64,000 bases of DNA from Antedon mediterranea (lineage: Eukaryota > Echinodermata > Crinoidea > Comatulida > Antedonidae), in NCBI RefSeq assembly GCF_964355755.1, contig NC_092680.1:9091001-9155000 (forward strand), in the 5' to 3' direction. The translations under genes and the position numbers were made by a program. The notes beneath the pieces were generated by a model that was given only the letters and a program-made list of their open reading frames with translations, did no database searches and was not told the origin of the DNA. Numbering within the stretch: position 1 is the first letter of the stretch; each line of letters opens with the position of its first letter. This document shows, in pieces, positions 49,101 to 57,100 of the stretch.

Positions 49101-49121
49101 CGTCATCCGTTTTTTCAGTAG
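40159..49121 (+). CDS. fst: Follistatin
   Basis: Follistatin is a secreted glycoprotein that wraps around activins and some BMP/GDF ligands and blocks receptor binding. Six exons: 40159-40225, 41918-42121, 46954-47178, 47824-48039, 48149-48373 and 48844-49121. Every intron is phase 1 and GT-AG, the modular arrangement of vertebrate FST, giving 1215 nt and 404 residues (human FST precursor 344). Order: signal peptide, N-terminal follistatin/TB-like domain, three follistatin domains each made of an EGF-like hairpin plus a Kazal-type module on its own exon, and a charged C-terminal tail. Start ATG 40159 is followed by a hydrophobic signal MNLLKHSIMLAMFLYNM. Intron 1 carries several MITE and SINE copies, intron 2 a 3.75-kb transposon, intron 5 a retroelement. 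It is tail to tail with the receptor tyrosine kinase, 1.9 kb away. Confidence 0.96.
40430..40510 (-). repeat. CR1/L2-like or SINE 3' tail
   Basis: On the minus strand, TTAGGCGCTATATCAATTCAGG is followed by (ATT)n. The GGCGCTATAT...ATTATT terminus is typical of L2/CR1 elements and their SINE parasites. Confidence 0.55.
40505..40893. repeat. 190-bp tandem duplication joining SINE-like and MITE sequence
   Basis: CATACACG occurs at 40513 and 40703, and TAAAGCTTGG at 40623 and 40813: both 190 bp apart. Each copy starts in the retroelement-like segment (CCAGCGCAAA, CCGGGTACCC) and ends in the left half of the MITE, so the duplication happened after the MITE inserted. Copies are about 95% alike by eye. 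Confidence 0.88.
40919..41118. mobile_element. MITE family, subfamily B copy 1
   Basis: Ends TAATGCTTGGTTCCCACTAG and TTTA-GCGTGG complement. The centre differs from the 33617 copy: GTTTGCCCCCGCCTCCGTG and AAATCAAACCTGCGAT mark a second subfamily shared with 41151 and 49435. Confidence 0.88.
41151..41353. mobile_element. MITE family, subfamily B copy 2
   Basis: TAAAGCTTGGTTCCCACTAG at the left and the complement of TAAAGCGTGGTTCCCACTAG at the right. The interior matches the copy at 40919. The two copies are only about 30 bp apart. Confidence 0.9.
41356..41450 (-). repeat. tRNA-derived SINE head
   Basis: On the minus strand, TGTGGCGCAGTGTGTTGGACG (A-box region), then GTGGTTCGAAACC (B-box), and CGCCGTATCCGTAGGCAAG beyond it. 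Box spacing fits a tRNA-related promoter. The acceptor stem does not pair. Confidence 0.65.
41690..41800 (+). repeat. Degenerate tRNA-like sequence
   Basis: CTCTAACCGCATAGCGCC...GAGTTCGAATCTCGG resembles A- and B-box sequence of a decayed tRNA-derived SINE. Low support beyond the B-box. Confidence 0.35.
41918..42121 (+). CDS. fst: Follistatin exon 2: N-terminal domain
   Basis: Encodes GGDCYELY..., CYDRI, KKDCCALEGVG, SFGWTE and CKPCK. The cysteine pattern C...C...CC...W...C..C and the tryptophan match the follistatin N-terminal (TB-like) domain, which in vertebrate FST mimics the type I receptor and covers that site on activin. Part of the 40159-49121 gene. Confidence 0.95.
43512..43555. repeat. 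Perfect 20-bp hairpin
   Basis: Arms 43512-43531 (CGAGAGAACGAAATAATTTC) and 43536-43555 are exact reverse complements with a 4-base loop. Similar GTTCTC words recur for 150 bp downstream. Confidence 0.9.
44060..44385. repeat. ~20-bp degenerate GGTGGTC repeats
   Basis: About 15 loosely spaced copies of words like GAGGTGGTCGCTTACGAG, first as reverse complement (ACCACCTTTCG) and then, after 44132, in the forward sense, so the cluster is itself an inverted structure. Confidence 0.7.
44755..44945 (+). repeat. SINE/LINE tail (GCGCTATAAAAATCC-TTATTATT)
   Basis: CCTTGAGCACTCTGTGGTATG then TGCGCTATAAAAATCC and (TTATTA)n is the classic 3' terminus of L2-type LINEs and dependent SINEs. The upstream boundary is uncertain. 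Confidence 0.6.
44965..46305. repeat. 131-bp satellite array with four-unit higher-order repeat
   Basis: Ten copies of a 129-136-bp unit; AAGTGATCT or its variant falls at 44972, 45103, 45235, 45365, 45498, 45630, 45766, 45896, 46029, 46159 and 46288. Units 45235/45365/45498 recur at 45766/45896/46029, each exactly 531 bp later, so the last amplification copied a block of four. Confidence 0.92.
46591..46739. mobile_element. 149-bp MITE with CCGG target duplication
   Basis: Terminal inverted repeats CACGGTTCCGGTNCGGCGA, flanked by CCGG at 46587-46590 and 46740-46743. The uninterrupted opposite arm of the host transposon (TTCCGGTGTAAG near 43031) shows a single CCGG, which is the pre-insertion site. 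Confidence 0.88.
46954..47178 (+). CDS. fst: Follistatin exon 3: follistatin domain 1
   Basis: VNCDDVDCGPDKKCKMKNGR is followed by PRCVCNLNC and the Kazal-type PVCGTDDNTYERPC...C. The basic KKCKMKNGRPRC hairpin sits where vertebrate FST binds heparan sulfate. Ten cysteines are in family spacing. Confidence 0.95.
47824..48039 (+). CDS. fst: Follistatin exon 4: follistatin domain 2
   Basis: CDHVTCPNGRYCIQDRN, HCVECRATC, FVCGSDNISYESKCHLQLHSC. The pattern matches FSD2, which contacts activin in vertebrates. Phase 1 at both ends. Confidence 0.95.
48149..48373 (+). CDS. fst: Follistatin exon 5: follistatin domain 3
   Basis: NTCEFTSCMDGKKCVDTPDG, CVTCGFSC, KVCGSDNVTYVDRCALM. Contains an NNS glycosylation sequon. 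Phase 1 at both ends. Confidence 0.95.
48545..48795 (-). repeat. Retroelement-like segment in follistatin intron 5
   Basis: On the minus strand it begins TTCATTTATTTATTTGACC, a tail type common at the start of reverse-oriented LINE 3' ends. Its 87-codon open frame is lysine-rich and unlike any gene I know. Confidence 0.35.
48844..49121 (+). CDS. fst: Follistatin exon 6: charged C-terminal tail
   Basis: About 92 residues: a linker, then an acidic run (EYEVEEEDERE), then an unusual basic stretch (NRRRINQTKKHNQ) ending HPFFQ. The acidic segment corresponds to the tail of the long vertebrate isoform; the basic extension does not. Confidence 0.88.
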
Positions 49122-49434
49122 GGAAAACAGTAGGCCTATATATGGAACTTTGGATATCAAATAAGGCTATAAACACAAAGGTACATATTTGGAACAAGTT
49201 CCATTTATCGCACATTTACGTCACTGATAAATTGTCAGTTATCAAGACGTTGTTGATGCATTCTCTACGGTTCACTCGAGAGATTCCTCCTCCCCTTTCT
49301 ATCTTGAGCTATCCACAGCATTATTTTATTTGTACAGTATATATTATAATCTCGAATTGTATCTTTTTCTGAGAATGGGATGCACTTACCTCCTCATAGT
49401 GCCAAATATTAGTATGAGCGTACATGCGCGCATG

Positions 49435-49576
49435 CCTACAAACCAGTTAGTGGTTTGCCCCCGCCTGCGTGAAATCAAATCTGCGATATTTGCAGCATTG
49501 TTGCGTCGTCGGTTCCCACTTGTGATTACGCAATACAGCTGCGTTGCGTTGCGTCGCTAGTGCGAACCACGCTTTA
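49435..49576. mobile_element. MITE family, subfamily B, 5'-truncated copy
   Basis: Starts within GTTTGCCCCCGCCTGCGTG and runs through TTGCGTCGTCGGTTCCCAC to the terminal GAACCACGCTTTA. The left inverted repeat is absent. Confidence 0.85.
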
Positions 49577-49984
49577 GGATTTAGCATCCCAATTCAAAAC
49601 TTCATAGTCAACAATCACTAGCAACTTGGAGTTTGCTAATAAAGTTTGCTAGTGTAGACTTTTATTTTGCTTTCTGCAGTTTGCCGAAGGTAATTAAAAT
49701 GGTCTACGCAAGAAACATCGAGGAACAAAGGAAAGAGAGTTAAATATTCAGTTCCGAATTTTGAAATAGTTTGTAAAGATTATTTTTTATTAAGATTTTG
49801 CTTAAATTAAGTTTATTTAGGTTTTGTATATTGCAGGTTAAATCTTGAAATTATAGAGTTCATATCTATTTTGTGAGTAATTATTAGCAGTTCCGTAAAT
49901 TGAAATACTGAAAAGGTAATGAAGTCTAATACCGGTACCAAAAAAGGGGTAATTTAAGCGCTCACAACCTGAACGAAAAACTTG

Positions 49985-50095
49985 ACAAAATGCATAGAGC
50001 GACAGAGGGAGTGCTATTTAATATTTCGGTTCATATTTGTAACTCGAGTTTTTTACGAGCTTTTGTGATGCCACCAATATATCGCAAGCCACATA
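49985..50095 (+). repeat. Dispersed repeat copy B (partner at 27061-27170)
   Basis: Same ordered blocks as copy A: AGCGACAGAGG, TATTTAATATTTCG, AACTCGAG, CTTTTGTGATG, CCACCAATATA. The two flank the putative long follistatin locus. Confidence 0.6.
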
Positions 50096-51001
50096 ATAAA
50101 AACTGAACATTAAATTTACGTATGAAAGTACACAATCCAAGTATACAACTTAATACTTTTGCCATTACCTTTCACGATTCATTGAACAAAATAATGTTAT
50201 CAAAAATATGCATCAATATATAAATAAAATTCTTTATCAAATCAAAATGACAAAATAAAATACAGTATTATGAATTAAATATCTAATTTTCTGTGTTAGA
50301 ATGTCGCTCTAATTTTTAAAACAATATTTTGGCCTTAATAAGCATAATCTTTATCATAGCGATAATGACAAAGAGATATATATGATCTTTTTTTAAATGA
50401 CTCACTTATGTGAATTACTTTAACAACAAAATATAAGAATGATTCGAATGCCCATTTTTATTTATATTTATAATATTTATGAGGTAGAAATAGAATATAA
50501 AATATGTGTTATTCCTTTTAAAATCAATGTACAGTTATCAATAAATAAAAAGATTTTACAAGGTTATAATGAGTTATAATTCATTTTTTACCGATTAATA
50601 TTTTTTTCCCGAAGGCAGAACATTTACTGTTTTAATGTATTCATCAGTTACAGCAGATTGTATCCGTGTTGAGTATTAGTACTAAAGAGTCTAAATGTAT
50701 TTTAAAATTACTAATTATCTATAAGACCATTTAGATTTTAACAGTTGGGGCTGTCACATCACATTTTGTAAGGACGTCGGGTTGTTTCTCCTTTTTGATA
50801 TCCATACTTGAGTATAATTATCTACCTGAGTTAACAACAGTCTCTCTCACCTGTGTATATAATATGTCTGAGGTCAATAAACAGACTGGTTAGTCTTTCC
50901 CTCTATGATACACGAGTTCTATACCCAAGTTCAAATACTAAACATTTTCTGTTCCGATTAAAGTAATTTTGTGTATATTAATACTTCAATGAAATCGTTT
51001 T

Positions 51002-51148
51002 TCATACTTCATCTTCTGCGGAATCGTTCATTTTTTGTATAAATTCCACCACTTCATCTGAAGCTGTGCAGTCGTTGGCTAAGACAAATGCTATGTGTTC
51101 CTCTTCATGTGAATGGTCGTATCTATCGATTGAGTTTCCATCGACATC
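51002..51148 (-). CDS. Receptor kinase C-terminal tail exon (candidate)
   Basis: Good acceptor (TTTTGTTTTAG/GATGTC) and an open phase-0 frame of 48 residues, acidic, ending SAEDEV then TGA. The upstream exon offers a phase-0 donor AAT/GTGATC at 51691, weak but in the correct phase. Otherwise the protein ends NVIQESIAR at 51664 and this exon is untranslated. Confidence 0.6.
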   Translation of the reverse strand, partial: DVDGNSIDRYDHSHEEEHIAFVLANDCTASDEVVEFIQKMNDSAEDEV

Positions 51149-54100
51149 CTAAAACAAAACATATTTTATTTAATTCATTTACATTAATTCATCGTTGCCT
51201 GTACCATTTTACAGTGTCGAGAATTCATACGTCAATCATTAAGATTTAAGATTTTAACCTAAGATCATTGTTTTAACAGAAGAATTATTTATAAAAATGA
51301 CTTAAAAGTCAGAAACCAAGATCTTGCATAAAAATCTCTTTAATAAGCTAACATATTCGTGTTAGACAAACAAGTCAGATATTAAAAACGTATGTTTATT
51401 TAATATGATTCTAGAAAAGATAGGCCTATCGAAATCTGTGTTTTAGATCTAAACACATTCAGATACCGTAAAACCTCGAAAAGAAGTCCATGCTTGGGTG
51501 GGCTTCTTTTTAAGATGGGCTTCTTCGAAGTTTTATCTAGGAAGGCACAGTAGTAGGTCTATCACGATCTCAAGAACCGAGAAGAAGCTACTCATCTCGC
51601 AGATCGAACAACTGCACATTATTCAGTGAGGGCAGTATTTTATGTTTACTTAGGTTGTTTACATTATCGAGCAATACTTTCCTGGATCACATTCGTTATT
51701 GCGCATGTGTCAGTTTCTAAATAATCTGAATCCATTTCAAGCAGTTTGTCAAACATCAAAAATAAGTCGTTAAATGTTGGTCGCTGATTAGGAATAGCTT
51801 TCCAACATTCTAGCATAATTTCATATCTGAAGAAATAAAAAAAGAATGTGAGTAAGAACATATATGCATTTCGTTGGTCATCATAACCTACTAGATAATA
51901 TGGCATTTTCGTATATAAGCAATTAGCCTAACAATTTGTTTTAAGATATAAATGGGTGATTATGGTATATTATAATAGAAATATTACATGTGTACTGGAC
52001 ATTCGTCAGGCCTCTCCATTCTGTACCCAGTTGTAAGTTTTTGAATGACAGAAGATGCGTCCATTTCAGGATAAGGCATTCCTCCATTTGTGTAAATCTC
52101 ATATAATACAATTCCAAACGACCATCTAAAAGATTACAAAACACTGTTAGTCTACTGCAACGCTCTTGTTCGTATAAGCTTTAAAGTGTATAATTTTATT
52201 TTGATACGCTTCTAAAATTCTGCCCCAACGTAACGTAACGACGCAACGCAAAAATATTCTTCATATGCATATTCATCTTACGAAAAGTTGACTATTATGA
52301 CATACGAAAATAAAAAGCATAAACGGTGTTCGGTTCGCACTTATGACACTCCAGGTTATGTTCTACACCGTTGCGTTGCGTCTAAAGCTTGGTTCCCACT
52401 AGAACGTAACGCAAGGACGTAAACGCAACGCAAGCGTTTTAACCAATGACAAGCGAAGTTATATACTGTACAGTTAGCAATCACAAGCGAATAAAGCCAT
52501 CGCTTGTGATTGGTCAATTCACTTGCGTTGTGTTACGTCCTTGTGTTCCGTCGCTAGTGAGAACCACGCTTTAGAGTGGGAACCAAGCATGTTTCGTTGG
52601 TTCCCGGTGTTATGATTTATACAATTCTGAAACGTGTACGTAATACATTAAAACTTACACATCGCTCTTAATTGTGCATTTACCCTCTACGTTTGTCTCC
52701 AAACTGACCCATTTGATTGGACGCTTCTTCTCCGGAGCAAGACGTTTGTATCCGCTCTGATAAATATCATCAGCCAATCCAAAGTCGGATATCTTTACTA
52801 TCATTCCTGTTCCTACTAAAACATTGCGGGCTGCCAAATCACCATGGTAATATCTCGTTTTTGATAAGTAGTCCTAGAATCAATTTTATATATTTAAAAG
52901 TGGTTTTGAATGTATTTACAGTATTTAGGTATTCAAACAAGTTTACCCTCAGCCTCTATTGCTCGATAGATAGGAATACATTAGGTCTAAATATATCACA
53001 CCCAAACCAGTCCAAATGTTTTTCAGTGATTTTCCGATTTATAATATAAACCCGTGGTCTTGTCTGAGGCGCCATCCAATCCTCAAATCCTCTATCCAAT
53101 TTTCAAAAAAATGTGAATGAAATGAAAATGTTAATGATTTTTATTTACCATGCCTCTTGCGATTTGTCTTGCAATTTGTATTCGATTTTCCTCTTTCAGG
53201 TCGTAAATTGGATCTTCTATTGCAAATTTTGGCTGTGAAAACGTTAGTGAAAAAGTTAAAATATATGAAGTAGGCCTAGGTCCTATATTATAGTATTTTC
53301 ATAATACATTAGTTTACCCCTTCAACCACTTTACCCACTTGAACATGATCTACCTGGGGGATGGGAATAACATTGAGCATGTTCACATGACACATACATT
53401 ATAATATATAATACCTGTACTCTAAAACGCCGTTCCGCAACCATGTTTGGGTCCCGAAAAAATTGATGGGTCGCGAAATTGTTTCCGATACTGAAACTTT
53501 TTACTGATCTATAATAAATGTGAAATGTTCTCAGTTTTATAAAATCTACAACACTGATTACATTTTACAACTACAGTTTTCTATGACGCGGTGAGTCCGT
53601 AGCGTACACAACACACAATTATGAATCGACGACGGAGCAATAGACGCTATTGACGCATAGTTCGTTATTAATATACAAGTGGAGAATCTCCTTTTAAGAC
53701 GTGGATTAAATAACCTACCAACTGGTTCTACGACGCTATTTTTCTGTAGTTTGCAAAGAAGTGTGTAACTTGACTGAAAAACTGCGAAATTGATATACCG
53801 GTGGTGGGAACTTTTACAATAAACATTAGAATAATAGAAAGAACAATATAAACAGGTCCATCTCAAATTACACTCATAGCGATGTTGTTCAGGCCCTAGT
53901 CAGGAGAAATCAAGAGAGAACCCCTTGACGTTAGCATTGAACGCAAATATGTGTCATTTAACAAAATTCGCTTTGCCACAGGCCCCACCATGGATAATTT
54001 GTGTATTTTTGATGTGCTGGCAACAGGCTGCGGGTGGCAAAATGCATGGCCCCATTTAATAGAGTTTACTATAACGATAGTGATTATGTATGCATCATGA

Positions 54101-57100
54101 ATATGTATATTAATATGACGGTAGAAATCGCAAAGATTGCTTACCTATTTCCTAAATTAACTTAACTTTCTCAATATCTTTCAAAATAAAATAAAAACAA
54201 TATTTATTTCATTAAAAAAAATATTTAAAAAATCCGCAGAGTTTCGAACAAGATAGCGCTTAGAGTATTCGAACAGAGCATTACCTGTTACGCCACAAAG
54301 TACATGACTGAGCAGACAATAGTCTATTTATACGTACTTCATATTACGTAATTCATCGTTACGTCATAAATATATTTATGACCGTAAAAGCTAGTATAAA
54401 CCTGTTTATATTCAAGATGACCGGTTAGCTCAGTCGGCTGAGCAGCGTCGTGTTAATAGCACGGATGTCATGGGTTCGAACCCCATGCTGGTCGTGGTGG
54501 AAGTTTCAAGCTATGGAGCTACTGTGTTTGGGTTTTTACAGAATCATACGTCCCCATTTCCACCACACAAGCAAGTCAATGCATCTGGTGATGCCGTGGA
54601 AACGACAAAATGTCTCTGCCACATCATTGAGGTCGTTTCCACGACATTACCAGATGTAGGGAAAGGACACTATGGTAATAGTACTGGGTCACTTAAGTTT
54701 TGGTTCAGTCAGTGTTTTTTTTCTGTGGATTCGATCTCGTAAATTGTATGCTTAGCGCCATCAATTTCAAGAACACAAGGTACATGTCAGCAAATTAGGA
54801 ACAAATTTAGAACATTGTAAAGATGATGCCGATGGGTGTTACTGTAAGATCAAATACGCATAGTCCAGGAGTAATAGACAAAAAAAGGGCCAAAGGTAGA
54901 AATAAATATGCTAAAGCTGAATTTTTCAGGATAGGTCCCCAATGTTGTCTGGAACAACATACTAAAAGTCCCCGGGTTTCCCCGTTGTGCTTCAACCTGA
55001 TTGGGCCATTTTTCAAAATGGCGGCTATCTTAACATTATTTACCATATTTTGACAACCAGTAGGTGTAAGTAAACAATTTTGGTGTCAAAATACTCAAAA
55101 GACCAATATTTATATTCACTGTAATGGAGAAGTTTTTAAAAAAATGACCGGAAATGCCTGTTTTGACCTTTGACCATAAATTTGGATTATCTCAATATCT
55201 CATCAACGACTGGCCGTAGAGAGTTCAAAATTGTCCCAAATTATTCAAATTGCCCAACTTTCTATTCACTCTAATGAAAGAACAATACTAAATTCCTTTA
55301 GAAACCTTCTATTCTGACCTTTGAACTATTGACCTAAGCATATTTTAATTTTATAGACATCTTGGTGATCGATACGAGTACATAAGCGAAATTGGTGTCA
55401 AAATACTCAGAAGACCCATATTTATATTCATTATAATGGAAAAGTTTTTAAAAAATGACCGGAAATGCATGTTTTGAACTTTGACCCTAAATTTGGATTA
55501 TCTCAATATCTCATCAACGACTGGCCGTAGAAACTTCAAAGTTGTCCCAAATTATTCGGAATGCCCAACTTTCTATTTACTTTAATGAAAGAAAAATACC
55601 AAAAACCTTTAGTAACCTTCTATTTTGACCTTTGAACTATTGACGTAGGCATATTTATTTTAATAGACATCTTGGTGATCGATAGGATACAAAATTGGTT
55701 TCAAAATTTATAACTTTGATCCTAAATTTGGGTTATCTCAATACCGCATATCATCTGCTGGCCGTAGAGACTTCAAAATTGTCCTAAATTAAGCAGTGTG
55801 CCCAACTCTCTATTCACTGTAGTTAAAGAAAAATACTAAAAGCCTTTAGAAACCACCTATTTTGCCATTTGAACTATTGATCTGGCCAATACAATATTTT
55901 ATATCATAATTATATAGAAATCTTGGTGATCGATAGGAATACATAAGCGAATTTGTTGTCAAAATATTCCAAAACAACCATGTTTTTTTACCTTTGACTA
56001 TAATCACTACATTATAATTTAATAGTTTAAGTCCCAAATAGCATGATGGACCGTATCATACAATTCATCATGCCATGAGATGTCAAATTTATCTGAAACA
56101 GCCTAGAAAAATGTCCGATGGACGAATAATAATATTCATCAATATAGATATGAGGCCATAATTTCAGGTATCAAAGGGTCACAATGTGTCATTTGACAAA
56201 TCACCTAAATAATAAAATACAATATGAAACTCTTACAAATCTATCAAGATGGATTATAAAGAAATTGTCACTGTAAAGTTGTTATGGTCTTCAACAGATT
56301 TTCATGCCCTTATTTTATTAACCATCATAATTATAGTCCTGAAGTATTTTCGATTTTTAGAGAATTTTGATTAGAAAAAATACAGAGAAAAATGTTCACA
56401 TCTTAAAGATAAATGCAATAATTCTTTTAAAATTAAATTGCATCATATCAGATAAGAATCGGAGGTATGACTAGAGCCTAAAATGAGACTTAGACTGAGA
56501 CCTTGATAAATGGTTGGGTGGGTGACTATGTACAGTGTGCAGTTTTAGACAATTTAAAAAATGTTATAAGATGAATTATGTACTCCAGACCTATATACAA
56601 AAAGAAATGTAATAGTGCAGCTCAATTGAAAAAAAAACAATTTTACCAATAAGTGTGTGTCAAATCAACCAGTAGTGGTCTCTGCTATATATTAAATGGC
56701 ACTGCCGAAGAGGAAACATTTCAGAATTGGTGTAGCTCCAAAGTTTAAACATGGACATTAGCCATATAGAGAAGGCGTGGCATTTTTTGGAGGACTAATT
56801 TCTAACCGTAATATTTCAAGAATAAATAAATAATAAAATTTGTTTGGTTACTAATGAATAAAAGAAGTGAAAACAGGCTAAAGCCCAAACAGACAGTAAA
56901 ATTTATCATATATATATAGTTTAAAATTGGGGCTTGGTTTGTCTGTTTAGCATCTGAGCAATTTGGAATGAATTTTACCTCTCATGGCAATGGCCATACT
57001 GATGAATTGTTAGATTCTGTCTATCTTTATGTCAACTTAAATTTAACTTTTTGCATCTAAGCCCTCCCTCTGGAGAGCACTGGCTATTGTCGGTTTATAC

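Larger units (their letters stand above)
49122..51001. other. Convergent gap between follistatin and receptor kinase
   Basis: Contains the follistatin 3' UTR, a MITE fragment (49435-49576), and dispersed repeat copy B (49985-50095). The rest is AT-rich without coding signal. Confidence 0.5.

Noticed and set aside
54419-54493. Functional tRNA-Ile(AAT) gene
   Set aside because: Three extra bases between the D and anticodon arms and a directly attached SINE-like body make a SINE head more likely; not excluded.
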